This document shows, piece by piece, positions 1 to 15,000 of a stretch of 64,000 bases of DNA. A program made the position numbers and the translations under genes. The notes under the pieces were generated by a model, which was not told the origin of the DNA, made no database searches, and saw only the letters and a list, made by a program, of their open reading frames with translations. Source of the DNA: Membranipora membranacea (taxonomy: Eukaryota; Bryozoa; Gymnolaemata; Cheilostomatida; Membraniporidae); NCBI GenBank assembly GCA_914767715.1, contig OU612069.1:21201387-21265386 (forward strand), given 5' to 3'. Position 1 is the stretch's first letter. Every line of letters begins with the position of its first letter.

Positions 1-82
1 GGAAATGATCATAAATAGTGTATAAAGCTTTGCCAACTCCCGATGTTTCATGTGTACATATATTCTATTCTTCAACACACAG

Positions 83-3000
83 GTGAATTCAGCAACGGAG
101 TGAAGTTATGTGCACTTGTAGCTGCTCTACAGAACAAACCTGGTATAAGAGGCATGAAAGCTAATCCTAAAAATAGGCATCAGATGATTGAGAATGTTAC
201 ATTGGCTTTACAAGCGACTAAAGTCGATAAGATCAAGATTGTCAATATCGGTGAGTGGATTTCCCATGATGCATCAGTGAGACCTTCGTATCAACTCTGA
301 AGTATTTTTGGCATTACAATGACTAAACTCGATCTAAAGTGCTAATTTGTGTAACCTTCAGGGTTGTGGTCTTCATGAAATCTTGAGATAGAGATGAATT
401 GTGACTGCTCAATTAAAGACAGCGTAACTATAAATAGCTTACATATGTTGAAAGGTCTGAACAGGCGTAATCACCATGGGTTTTTTATTATGAAATTATG
501 CATACCATGTCACTGTGGATAACAAAGGAGTAACCAGTGATTTCAATATGTGTAATCAGAGCAACTTGTACGTTGTTGTTGAGGAAGTGATATTGTATCA
601 GAAAAGCTTGATTGTTCCTGAAATCTTTTTGAAGTAAACTGAATGAAGCCTTTTTCTTGGATATTATTTCGCATTACGCTTTACTATGCGCTTGGTTGCT
701 GTTGTTAGGAAATAATATCTTAATGGCAGTGTAGGAAATACTTTTGGTAGAGCACATGATCTAGCTTTAGCAGATCAGATAAGTTATGATGGTAGAGTGT
801 TGACTACAACAAATCTAATAACATCATAAGTTCTCTAGAGACTGCTAAATCATATGTTAAAGTAATGAGTATTGTTGTGCAGTTGATGACCTCTCTAGTG
901 TCCTTGAAGTGTCCTTGAGCTGGCTAGAGGTGCTGACTTTTAATTATATATCTAAACATGCAGCAGCTGCTCCACGTGCAGGCTACAGACTGGATAAAAT
1001 CAATCGTCATTTCGATACAGCAGCATACTATAACTATGTGTCAAACGCCCTTTCAGAGTATGAAAACTCTCTCATACTTGTTTATAATCCTGACCATTGA
1101 TGCGACTGGTAGGCAAAGTCAGGTCGAAATCAGATGCAAATCTAGCAGGATATCTTTAATCACAGCATACTTTAGACACCCTAAACTAACAATAGGGAAT
1201 AATTCTACACATTACTGGCTTTGTTACCTTGAATAAAGTATTTGCATTGTCAATGAAGTCGGATTTCTACGTTGATATTCATAAACACGGTCATGTCACT
1301 GGATAGGCATATTTTTGTGGATTGACTCACATGACTAAGCCTAGAGGGTTTACAGTAGCGTAGCGTAAAGTATGGATTCGAAAACTCAGCCCAGATAATC
1401 ACAATCAGTATGCCAGGACCATCCGGTTCCATTTTTTTACTGGGTCTGTTTGATCAATGTATATAATTTTGTTGTACATTGTAGGTGCTGAGGATATTGT
1501 GAATGGTAGTAGAAAGCTTATTCTCGGATTGATATGGCAGTATATACTCCGATATCAGATCGGTAAAACAGAGGTACGTGTCTATCTAAATCCTTTGATG
1601 TTCTCAACAATCTCGAAAAATTTTGTTGTTTTGTAATTGGGAGAATGACGGTAATTATTTGACAGTAAAACATTGAAAAATAACTTCAGACAGGGCATGA
1701 TTTATCTCTGCTACACAACAGTATAATTTGCATATGTATGTTCAGGTATATCTGATGTGCTTTACTGTTCTAGATACCCCCTCGAGATCTGATGTTAGCA
1801 TGGCTACAAGCTGTCATACCGGAATGTGGAATAAAGAACTTCAACAAAAACTGGAATGATGGCAAAGCCCTACAGTAAGCATTCACCGTCATAATTACTG
1901 TACAAAACTCATGTTATATCATTCATGCTTATTCAGGTTTCAAATCTGCTCATATATAGGATGTTTTGTTCCTAAAGTGCAGACATATGACTATCCCAGA
2001 ATGCAATCATCTGGAATTTTCAGTGATATTTGGAATTTCAGATTAAATGCATTGTGGGAATGGTACTTTGCATTGGCAGTTATTTGAGTGACAGTGTATT
2101 GATCGTGTTTTTCCAGCGCACTGATAGATTATTGTGAGCCTGGATTAGCTCCTAACTGGAGAGACATGTCCACAAGAGACAGGTAAACTATAGATACAAA
2201 TATCAATTGTAACACAAAGCTGAATTTGAATTCGTGTTTGATTAAGGACTGTTTTATTCTTCCGAAAACTATGAGATCTATGCTGCTCTCAACATACCAA
2301 TACCTTCGTTTCAAAGGGCAACCAGGGTATCGCAGCGATGCATAAATGGGTAGCGAAGAATGTGCTACATAGCATAAGCTATGCGCATGACACCATGCAA
2401 AACTCAAAGTAGTTGCTGAGTCTTAGCTGAGTTACACTTAAATTTAGGGGAGGTTCAAAGACATTGCTGTAATAATGATAGAGCACAGGCTAAATATAAC
2501 AGGAACAGAAAACTGCTCTGTGTGGCTCCATATTTGTTGAGTTTGAGCAGCATTCATGGATGAAATGTTTGAAAAGAATTCTCACTAAATGATCATCCGA
2601 TTTAGATTTGGTCTTTTTCCCTATGCATAAGGTGCAATCTGCTATCAAGCGATGAGTACTTGTTTGAAACCTTGAGTGCCCCTTAAATCCCTTTAGATAC
2701 TGGTTCAGATATTTATCTGTTTGTTGACACATTACAGAGTGGGTAACTGTGAGTCAGCTATGAGGCTAGCTCAGGAGAGACTCGGAGTACCAATAGTTGT
2801 CTCTCCTCAGAATATGGCTTCTGATGAAATCGATCAGCTTTCTGGTGAGTTGACGGCTGGTGGTAGATTCTGGTGCCACGCTATCAATCACTTATTGGCA
2901 GTGTTTGCTACGGTTCCACAAAATTCAACATGACAATAATTTGATGACATTTAAACAAAAAATAAACGAAGTGTTATAACTTTGAGGTGCACATAGTTAT

Positions 3001-6000
3001 ATAGTAGCCTGGGTAGGCTCTTGAGGATGGGCGGGTGGAGGGATAGCCTGAGTAAAGCCATCATGACCTCTTCAGGGACATGGCACCGACCTATCTATCA
3101 TTTTTATAAATTCTGATATACGATATAGAGTGCAAACTATCACAACTAACACCAAGGGGTAGTCATTGGTTTGAATTTTTTATTCTTCTTCTGATTGGAT
3201 ATGATTCCCTGTTCATTTGGTGTGCCATAATGTTTGTATAACTACTCCATACTTGAGCTTAGCTAGTAGAGACTTGCTGGAGTGATGAAGTTTCAGTTTC
3301 AGTTGAGTAGATTCGGCATTGTGATCACATGACCAATAGACCATAGAATCAAATCAGACAACTATAATTTTAATCCGTATTCACAACATAGTAATATATT
3401 TTTGAGTTGTCCACTCTTATCAAATGGATTAATTCAGGCTGTCCGCCCCAACCCCACCCCCAACAGCCTGCCCAGGCTAGTTATATACCATGAACCAAAT
3501 CTGCACAAAACCAAACATTGTCCTTTCTTTGGTTAATAGTTATCTTCTTTTTGGCAGGTATGACGTACCTCTCGTACTTCATGAAGATGAACTCTTGTGG
3601 ATATAAGGCTACACTGAGAGAAGTGAACAGACTTCTACCCAATTCACATCAAGTCACAAACTTCACTGTAAGATTAATCTCAATCTTTCACACGAAAGTT
3701 GCCCTTTTCTTTTCTTTGGCTCTTTCCCATGCAGCATACAGTTAATGAAATGTACTGATATCTAGTAACCATCCCTCAAATCGATGGCAGCCATAATTAC
3801 AAACTTATCTTATCCCATTTGTTGGTAGTCTGAATGGAGAGACGGTACTACTGTATGTGTTCTGGTGAGATCTGTAGGAGGACATATCCCTGATACTGGA
3901 GGTTCTGTTAATATAGAAGAGACAACAAGCCAAGGTAAGACTATTGAACCATAAGCGCATACATAACATGCAGTGGTCATTGTTTAGAATGCTGTTACGA
4001 AAATCTACATACGTAATCCACATTTATCATGGAACTGAATCTAAGAGTTGATCACACGGTCTTGTATTTTAAATAGACAAGACTGGGCATATTAATAATC
4101 ATGTTTAATGCCAGCATATGTAGCTTCCTATGTAGCTTCTTATCAGCTGTCTTGGCTTGCTTGCTCACTTGGCCTCTGCATTATTACTTTGATACAGAAA
4201 GAATGGACTTTTGTAAGTATTGGTGCCTTGAAAAATCGTGCCAGGAAATAGAGGCTGCTCCTAAATAAGTGATCCATTATGTGTGTCATGAGTTGCCCTC
4301 CTATGAGCAGTAATTCTAAGAAGGCAACTCCATGTTCTTGCAAACTGGCTCAAACTGGCCTCAAAACGTTGAGGTAGTATTTAAACCTTTTTGAGACTAA
4401 TATTTTGTACAATCTCATTTCTCCCTCCCTGTTTTGAGATATCCTGACAATAACTTGTGTTTAATAAGTAGCTGATTATAAAGAAATAAGTATTCTGTAT
4501 AATAATACTAACTGTTGAAATTGCAGATTGATAACCAGGGAAACCAATAAATAATCTCAAATACTTGTATAATTCTTTCGTAACAGAATTCTCTGTTTGA
4601 CTAAAACCAGAAGCTGGATTTGACTGCTTGGCTATGTGAATTGCTGATAAGTTGTTTTCAAACCAGAGATTGACAATCCCAATCATTGAATGAAATTAGT
4701 GTCATTGTAGGTGATGCATGTTTTTGCACTACTGCATTGTGGATTTAGATTTTAGCTCACCTTCAACATCTTCCACACTCCTATATGCATGACGTGTCTG
4801 TGGAAACGCCATCAACAAATATAGGCATTAATTTTCCCAAATACCTTCCACATAAGTTCAACTTACCTTCAACATAGTTTCATTCTCTGTTCAAGCCCAA
4901 CTCCTAAGTTAGTTTTTTTGTTATTCAGCTTGTGTTTCCATGTATTACAGGTTTACAAGCTGGTAAGGAGATTGGAATACAGCCAATCTTATCAGCCGAG
5001 GAGATGGTTAAACCTCAGGACGGACACTTGGCTGTGATGGCGTATGCTGCTCGCTTCATAAACAGACCCGTCATCAAACAATCAGCAGCCAGCTACATGG
5101 AGATACTGTTTAATACTGTAGACATAACTCCTGGTAGTAAGGTAAAGCTCAAAGGCTCAAACTCAAACATTGTGTTAGCTGATTGTAGGATCATTTCACT
5201 GCTATCAACCGCGTTCCCAATGTGGCTAATAATGAAATGCCACTACCATCATCCCATGCAAAGTTTGAGCACTTAGACTACAAAATGCCAAAATATACTT
5301 GCATCGACACATATAATAGTGATAGGCTTCAGACATTAAGACTTTAGACATCAGTGGCAGGTTGACTAGAACTGAACATCCCTGAAGGTCGAACTGAGGT
5401 CAGCTATGCTGATAGGCTTTATGCTTCCACTGATGGCAACCCTGTATCAGAAAAAGACACAAAAGTTAAGCCTGACTCCATGTATATAAGTGCATAGTGT
5501 TCAAATTTGTCCTCAACCTTTGTGTTCATAGGCTCAGTACACGCTTATTATGAGGCAGGGAGACCCCAGGCTACACTCTATAAATGTTAATGTCACAGAT
5601 GCTAATGGTAACAATATTCCTACTAGTGTAGACTGGGAGGACGGTACAAGTCAGGGGACAGGTACCTTCATACCCACTGTTACAGGTAGTCACATGGTAA
5701 GAACATAAGTAATAATCAGCTTCATTATCCCTCATTCTTTAGTCTAGCATTTTGATGACAGATAACCTGTCACCATTATCCCTCAAGTAAAGAAATAACC
5801 TCACACAATGCCCCAGCTGCTTATAGTGGCATTGATTGATTGAACACAGCCGCATCACTGGTTGTGATTGTTTTGATTGGTTAATTCACAATCAAAAGTG
5901 TTTCCACTGCAGTTAAACTAGAAGTTACCATGTATGAATCAACTTATTGAGGTACTTTTCAATCTTAGTTTGAAAATACAAGAGTTGTGTTCTCACTGAT

Positions 6001-9000
6001 GTTTTTATCAGTGAGTGGATGACTCCCACAAAAATAAATCCTTTCCATTATTAGCATGTTATTCTGCTAAGAATCCCGGGAGAGGCAAGGTCAGAATGCC
6101 AGGTGGGAGGTTTACAAAGTTGCATTGTGGGACACTGTAAAGTTATTATATGATTTGATAGCTGAGAGTAGACTGTGATGGAGAGATGATCAGAGGAAGC
6201 CCTATCACATTTAATGTTGGGGTGAGCGGGAAGCAGACTATATCAGTACTTAAGAGAGATCAGGGAATCGTCGGAGAGGAGAGCAAATTTGAGGTAAGGC
6301 ATGTATAATCTTGGTTCTCATACCTTCAATTGTGCTAGGTAGAGAGATATTATGCTTAACTTTACATATGTTTGGTTTGGGTATTTCTTATCGCAGGCTT
6401 ATCAAAAGCAGTTGTCTCTTTACTTAGTATGACCAGACAAGTAACTTGCTCACTACTTTCTCAAGGTTATATATTCAATTTCTGAGGTCATCCATCATGA
6501 GCCAAGACAGGAGGAGCAACTCCAAATGCCACCACATACACTTAACTTAATAAATCAGATATTTAGTCAGCATATTTAAATGATAAGTTTCTGTCAAATA
6601 AGAAGATACTCAGCCATGTTTTTTCATGAATTATAGAAATAAATATGATGTAATCGCCATTAATTGAGAACTGGGACATGAATATATTAATATTATTATA
6701 TCTCTGTATATATGTAGGTTATTAGTGATGGTGACAGTATTAATGAAGTACAGCTCATATGTAGATCACCTACAGGAGAAAATAAACAAGTCAATCTCAG
6801 TAAAAGTTCCTCAAGTAACTCACTCAGAAATATGTTTATACCAGACCAAGTCGGTGAGTGAAATTTATGGATGAAATAAAATCTGTGTCCACCTTAAAAA
6901 ATACCGAATATATCGATGTAAATCACAGAATTACATCTCATTTGTCATTGTTGTTTGCTGCATGCAAGGTCTCATTCTCAACAGGGAGTTATCACTATTA
7001 GAAGGCCACTATTTATACTGAAATGTCGTTTTCTTAAAACTTCCCTCTCATATTTAAATGATAGCAAGATCTGTTTCACTTTCAAAAGGTTCATCAACCC
7101 CAATTGTTAGTTGAGTATGACACAATTATGATTGCTCAATAAATTTTGTCACATATAATGCCTTTTGTATTTTCTTAAACATAACTCATGTTGTTATACT
7201 ATGAAAGATGATAGTCTAGATACCTATATTGTAATTTAGTCTTATTCTGTGTGTGCTTATCATTGCTTCATGAAGACTAGTGTGAAATAATTTGCAGGAG
7301 CTGAGAATCTATAGCACAACTTGCTGCCTTGTGACAAAGATTTGAGTAGTTTATAAGTTTGAGCCTATCTTGTTTATTATATACTTCCGAGAATTACATT
7401 TGTGTGACGATTGATTGCAGGTGAGTGGCAGGTGTCAGTATTGTGCCAAGGAGCACACACACCAGGAAGTCCATTCACTATGAATGTCATCAAACCAGAA
7501 GCTGTCAAAATACACAGTCTACAGGGGGGCATCATCGGAGAGACGTTCTCCTTCAAAGGTAAGTCACCTCCTCAATCGATATCTACATATAGACATATAT
7601 ACATCACTAGACGGACATCACTAGGCGGACTTCACTAGGCGGTCATCACTAGACGGACATCGCTAGACAGACACCACTAGACTTACATTGATACATAGAT
7701 GCCACCTAGCCTAGCCCCACTTACTTCACCAGACGGAACAAACCCAAAGCATAATTGTAGAGACAACTAAGTTTCTTTTTATATGGAACAGGACCCATTT
7801 TCAGGTTTATAATTGTTCCAGGCAGACATTTTATTTTTGCAATTTGCCCGTTTGTAAGGGTCCAGGAAGGTTTGAATGAATGATTCCGTCAGGCCAATAC
7901 AATACCCCTGACACATTATGTTTTGTGGTTTGTAGTTGATACAACATCAGCAGGGCATGCAGAGTTTCAGTGTGTGATCACATCTAATGGTAGAGTCGTT
8001 CCCTCTACTATACATCCAGACGGTAAGTCTGCCTTCATTAGCTGAACATGTACATGAGTGTCAACTTCTCATTAGATGGTTGCTTACAACTAATTGACTT
8101 GGTATATTCGCGTTTCATTTTTACAAGAAACAGATTTGATTTGTAACTTTACTTGTTCAGGAGATGGACATTACTCAGTGACCTTCACCCCAACAGGACC
8201 AGGTGTTCATCTTATAAGACCCATGTATGGAGGTCGTGATGTCAGAGGTAAGATTAGAGGAAATTTCTATACTTCTTTTTATTATTTCATCTCCCATAGC
8301 GTTAATAGAAACAACATGAGGCTACCATTGAGCAAAGGATGCTCAGAGAAGGTAACCACTGATCTCTGCCGTTTTTATCACCAATGATCTGATATGCTAA
8401 GTAGACATCAAACGATCGATTGTATTAATCAGGAATAGAAATCTTTGTAATTGTCGCAAAGTAGTACACTGTTTCTCAACATAGAACTCATTGAAGAACT
8501 TTGAATTTATAGATACTATGAGATCAAGGTAAGAGCATCTTCAGGCAATATTAGCATGATGATACAATAAATATGAGCGGCAATCCTAGTCGTGCTATCA
8601 GCTTTCATAGTGGTGGTTTTAACAAGTTCTATGTGGACATTCTGATTGATGAAATGTTCCAAACCTGCTATGCTAAATTTGTGCATACTCTCTATGGTAT
8701 AAGTTGTGGATGTTCAGTTGAAGCTCATTGTATGAGAGGTGTTGGTGGGTTTAAGCAAGGTTAAGGGACATAGCAAGGCTAAGAGCATGATCTGATTGGA
8801 TAGCATGACTGAACTGTACATATTCTTTTACACTGAAAGTGAAATCCCAGTTCAAAAAAGCTTTTGATTGATGCTTACAGTATCTCTCTATCAAGTTGGT
8901 CATAGAATTATATCTCCAAATAACTAAATTCTGAAAGGAATTAGCCTGGCAACCCTGGCTAGTCCTGACCATAAATAATCTCACTATGTCTGAGTTTCAT

Positions 9001-12000
9001 GCTATTGCTTGTCGTAGGATGTTTCTAAGGCTCTGACTTGTATTTTGTATTTACAGGTGAGCCGTATAAGGTGGAGATAGCTGACAGTAATCTGGTGAAC
9101 ACTTCAGGTGTCGGGTTAATAAGAGCCAAGATCAATAAAACAGCCACATTTACTGTAGATGTAGATAAGGCAGGAGCTGGACAGGCTACTGTCAATATTA
9201 CCGGTTAGTCATAAACGCTTCTCTCTGTCATTTATAGCTGATTTTGGACATTTTCTATGTCAGATGCTTGGAGGGGTGTCTTGGGCCTTTACAGATTGTG
9301 AATCAGAATGTTGTTACAAGGAGCCAGATAGGTCGCCGCATATTTCCAGTATACCTGCAACATCTCAACGTATTATGTAAAGCTTATTTATGTTGTCATT
9401 GAATAAGATTCTCATCATATTTTCCAGACCCCAGTGGAGGTATTGTACCTTGTAATGTAAGACAAGTATCTGATCGTGTGTATCAAGCTGAATATATACC
9501 AGTTATACTCGGTAAGTGCTTCACTGGTAAATACTCTTCATCGATATTTACATTATCGCTTAGTTTGCATTTGGTGTTAGGAGAGACTGTACTACTGTAA
9601 ATTTGTGCCTATAGGTGCTTATACTTCTAACTAGGACCAAACATGTTCTAGGTACTGTACATGGGTAGGTGATCAATCACTTACCTTCTTACCCTTGTTC
9701 TTTCATTCCCCAAATCCCTTTAGTTCTCAGTAGTGACTGTGGCATATTTGAATGTACTGTGATGTGGTGTGCTGCCGAAGATCATACAGATTAATGGACC
9801 TATTGAAATGATTACAGGAACTCACAAAGTATACGTGAAGTTTGGTGACAAGGCAGTGAGAGATTCTCCGTTTGATGTGAATGTATACAATGATCCGAGG
9901 GTTAAAGTCCCTGATAATGGGATCGTCCACAAACCTGTGATATTAGAGTGTATGTATTCACTTATTCATATTACATATATTTTACTCATAGCATATTAGA
10001 TTCCACTGCCTCTATGCATGTATATACTTTATTAAGTATTTATGGATCCATGAATAAACTACTGACACCAGCGAGTTTTCTAAATTGTCAACCGCAAGAT
10101 CCAAACCAATGATAACATATTGGAGATATTGTGCTCCTAGTTGCACTGTAGTGTAATGTGATTAGCCGTTGGTTCAGGTTCGTTATAGTGCTACACAAAT
10201 GGATGTTACACGTGGAAATTCATGAAGTTTGTAGAATAGCTCACGATTAGTTTCCTAAGCTATCTTTATCGCTACCATGAAAGCTATTATCACAACAGCC
10301 AATACTTTCATCAGTCTGAAATAACGTTGCGTTGTGACAAGTCATGTGACTTGCAGGAGCTATCAAAACAAGCAAATAAACAAAATCGAGAGGAGCAATT
10401 TTTATCTGGCTATGTCTCAGGAAGTTATGCGCATCTATCCTCAAAACTTTACATTATGTATTTGGAGACATTGATGTATATGATGTGAAAGTCAAAAGTT
10501 GATGGACCAATAAGCCCAGAAGTTATGGGTGAAAAACCATGGAGAGTAGCATGTGTGTTCTATGGTAGTAAGCATTATGTATTAGCCTTTGTTCTTGCTT
10601 GTAGTGGACACAGCAAACACGGGGCGGGGTGACTTGAACATAGTAGTAAGCAGAGGCCGAGGCTTGAATAACATACCAGTGACTACCAATAAAATAAGTC
10701 ATAATCTCTACAATGCAGAGTTTACTCCTGATGAAGCGGAGAAGTATAAAGTTGAGCTGGAATACAATGATCAGGCTGTAGAAGGTAGTTTTTTCAGTCT
10801 AGAGTGATTCAACTATGACATCTTCTACAATACAGAAAACTTTCTTGGTTACATGCAGATATAACTAGTATCTCGGTGCCGGAGGTTGTCACTTCCAATG
10901 CTGTTGAAATCTTCTTGGCTATGTTCATTCTATAACTCAGTATTCACTTTGCTCTTTTCACAGAACTACATGATCAATATTGCTGATAGTATTTCTTAGT
11001 CTATGAAAAGACAAAGAAATTGTATATCTCTTTCATTGGTCTTTCTTCTTCACCTGTAGGCAGCCCTTGGTATGTGGATGTGGTAGCCCCGCCTCCCCCA
11101 CCCCCTGTGGAGGAGCCGCCACCGGAAGGACCTATATACAGTCAAGTACAGAAGAGGGCGAGCACCACGGTGACTCCAGCTCAGTACGCCAGAGTCGGAG
11201 AGAAGAGATCGTTTGATGTCTACTCTCATCGAAAAGTTACCGTCAAAATACAAGGTATGCAGTCAGATTCCAGTAATGAAAATGGATGATAATACGATTT
11301 TGTGTAGTAATGTGTATATCCTTTTCAAAGACTACATAAAGATCGATGCATTTTACAGTCAGGCAGTTACTTATGCTGAAGTTATGTAAATGTAATCACA
11401 TAAAATCAAGCTCATCTTGCTTATTTTATTGATGATGGTACGAGTTGCCACTTCAAGGGATCGTCACTCCAGTACTCTGCAATGATGTCACTTGGCCATG
11501 TTTGTGATTCGCCGAGGTCCATTTAAACTGCCAACAATTGGTTCTTCCATATAATAATAGGTTTATTAATCATGCAGTAAGACGGTTCAGGTATGCGCGA
11601 GTATTATTTTAAGCCCTACTCAGGGCAGAAATGCTCATGATATTTGTGCGATAAAACACAGATGTGTCACACTGTCATCATAGAGTATACAGTAACTCTG
11701 CTATCAGATCGCAGATGGAAAGAATAACCGGAGTTTCGATATGATATTAATCCTTCTCAGAAGGCCACATGTATCTAAAACTGTTGGCGGTTACGTGCAG
11801 TTGGTCAGTGTGTTGTCTATTAGCATCTTCACACTCTCTGTTCTCTGAATTTTTCCTATTGCTTATGACCACAGCTCAGTCTGTATTCTTGCTGCTGGCA
11901 TGTTTAAGTATCAGAGTGTCATTCATATTTTATCCTGTATATTCACAGATAAGTTTGGAGCGAGTATACCGTATGAGCTGACTGACACTTCGGATGGTGT

Positions 12001-15000
12001 CACTGTATCTTATACATTCTCTCATGTCGGTATGTGTACTTACGTTTAACAAATATTAATGGGAGAGAGGGGGAAGCAGGGAGTGTCCCCTCCCTGCTCT
12101 TGTGCAAATCAAATAGTAATCTTAGCAGCAGCCTAGCAGTTAACAACCTCTCAGGGTTTTCATCATGTTTCTTTGCAAATAGTCACAAAATATTCACCGA
12201 GTAAAATAATGGCAACTTTCCACAAAACCCTTACTAAAGTTATTATTGAAATAAGGCAAGGAATGACCAAATTTGTAAGTGTATCATAAGCAAAAACTTT
12301 GCGCTTTCTGTATTTGAAACCAGAGTGTTGCCTGCTGGATAGTTTTAATGTTAACGGGCTAAGATTTGTTATGATAGTCTTAGTACTTTGTGATTAACTG
12401 AACTGTCCGTATAGACTACTGTTTAATTAAATTAATTTAAATTTATTACTATATATACAGTGTTCTGAGTGAGTGGGAACTGGTGGGAACTGAGTTCTGG
12501 CAAAAAAATATAGAGTGGGAACCTTTAGAACACAGTGCCCACTGGGTTCTGTTTAAAAAAAGTGTGAAGTTGTCTCTTTTGACCAGATATCAATCAGACT
12601 ATTACAGGTCCATATTTCTGCATAGTTTTGCTCTAGAAATTGCAAAACATTCTCAAGACAATTTTCAACCCAGAGAGTAGAGTACCCGCAAAGAAAATAG
12701 TCCACTTAAACCACTGTATATATATCCTCATTATTGGAACCTGTTTTATTTGACAGGTGACCACTGGATACATTTGACAGCTAACAACTCTTCGCTGAAA
12801 GGCAGCCCATTCCTGGCTCACGCTTTTGACCCAGCTAAAGTCATCGTGAGAGACCTGCTGCCGATAGGAACCGTCAACGAGGAGCAGAGATTTACTGGTA
12901 AGTGAAGAATTTTAATAAATTAAAAAAACTTCCAATAGATAATGAAGTAGGTGATTTTGTTTGAGCTTTTTTACAAGGGTTGTGTTTTACCCATGAGGTC
13001 CCCTCAGGGAGAATTCTCCCTGGTCCCATAGATTCAGTTCACAGCAGCTGAGCTTTTGCTGTTCAGGTAAGTTTTTAGAGATTGAAGATTAAACCCTATA
13101 CAAATGATTACAAGAGCTGTTATGTTCTAATTTGTACTCCATCGAATAACTTGAATTTTATTAACAATTTGAAAAGAATAGGGATAGAATAGATAAGTTC
13201 ATGGGAATGCAGAGTAACTGCAATACCTTCAGTAATAGTACATAGACGAAACCGTTGAATTGCAAATTCCAAAATTGCAAATGTTGTAGTGGTCTTTTGT
13301 TCCTAGCAATTTGTTATCTTTGAATGCAATCACAATTCGAAATCACACATTCTGATATAATTATCAATGGTGAATTGTGATTATGAAAAAAAGATCTATC
13401 ACCTGTTTTTTTTAGAACCAAGGTATTTGAATTTAGCAAAATAAAACATTAGAGTAGAAAAGCCAAGTTAAAAGACTGGTGGCCTGAAGGGAACCTGCGC
13501 CGAAATGTCAACACATGTCAACATTAGTGTTGTGTTTGTAGTTGAGACAAGACATGCAGGTAGGGGAGAGCTGACTGTAGATGTAGATAACGGACAAGTA
13601 CCATGTACGATAACTCCTCTACCCAATCAGCTCAATATGTACGCAGTAACTTATACGAGTGAATCATACGGTGTGCGTCATGTCGCTATCTACTTCAACA
13701 AACTACACGTAACAGGTACGGCAGCATTAATAATGGAGCTAAGCTAAGCAGAAACAGTTTCTCGTTAAATTGTTTATACTATGATTAAGCTGGAGTTGTA
13801 ACGTATTCACAGGAGAAAAGGCTTGTCCTTGAATCCTAATCTAGCTAAGATTTACTCATCCTCTTCACATAATATCAGCTAGCCTGAATTTAGTGGTAGC
13901 TGGCATTAAGTCAGTGAAGTTAAACTCTATCTAAAATGTACTCATCTAGAATAAATCAAGGGCTTGAAAATAATAATAAAAGATGTTCCTTGTTAATTAC
14001 ACTGTGGATATATACAGTTTTGGTTTGTACCACGGGTATGTTTGTGTGAATTGTTTAAGCCCTGGTAATGATGACAATTGTTTTGCCTTGATGCTGTAAT
14101 AACAGCTTTGAGAAATACTGATGACTTGTTTCTCAGTTAACGTGATGTTTTCAGGAGTTATATGCTGTTTTTCTGTGTGGACATAACTCCTTTTCATATT
14201 TATACAGGAGAGAGTAATTTATCACTGTCTGTTTGTTGTAGATTCGCCGTTTAAGTGTAACTATGGAGCAGCTCCAGTCCCCGTCAGACAGCCAGGTGAG
14301 TCTTAACCTATAGCCTGAGTTCCTAGTGCTAGTGGTTATTAACACTGATATATATATTCATGGATTAGGGGAGCGTATCTGACCCTCAACAAGCATATGG
14401 CAATTTGTGTATGATTGCTGGAAACAATTTGTCGTATTTGATGAGTTTTGCATGGTCGTTACTGGGACGTCAGTTACTGTGTAATGTAGGATCTGCCAGA
14501 ATTCTAGATAGATCCAATTACTGACACAAAGTTATATATGGATGTAATTTTTTTACCTATAGCCATACTGTGTATTTTGCCACTAATCCATGAATTCAAA
14601 TCAATGGTTATATGTGTCGGCTACTAGCGTTGTGATCAGAATAGTTTGTATACTGAAGGCTTCTTAATGACAATCTCATCAATATTTCCAATGATCATCG
14701 TACTCATAAATACCATCTTATCCCACACAATTAAAGCAAAGCAAAGAGTCAATGGACGCTCCTAGGAAGAGCATTATCACACAGATCTCTTAGTGATCTA
14801 CCTTTCTCTTTCTCAGTGGTTATAACCGATTAGGTGGGAACAATCAATGGGAAATCAAATAACCCGATTAAAAGCACTGAAATATCTTTTGCTATCTCAC
14901 TGGATGTTTCTGGATCTCAGAAGAAATCATGTTCACCATGTTGTAAATTGCATAGAAAAATACAATAATTGGTTTGACCACTATGTGTCTTCTGTTTCAA

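Larger units (their letters stand above)
83..5141 (+). other. Three tandem CH domains of the filamin gene
   Basis: Numbering is from the first visible residue. CH1 (residues 1-86, truncated at its N-terminus) contains FSNGVKLCALVAAL and ends LILGLIWQYILRYQI. CH2 (about 86-195) contains LMLAWLQAVIP, NFNKNWNDGKALHALIDYC and MTYLSYF. A third segment (about 196-290) has the same layout: LREVNRLLPN, then NFTSEWRDGTTVCVLVRS, then GLQAGKEIGIQPILSAEEMV and LAVMAYAARF. These match the helix order of a CH domain, including the NF-x4-W-x-DG core. Textbook filamins have two CH domains. From memory, three have been described for the insect jitterbug-type filamin, so this may be that subfamily. Confidence 0.85.

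Noticed and set aside
12062-12100. Short GC hairpin (agcagggag/ctccctgct)
   Set aside because: Only a 9-bp arm, no duplication flanks and no other copy noticed; may be chance.
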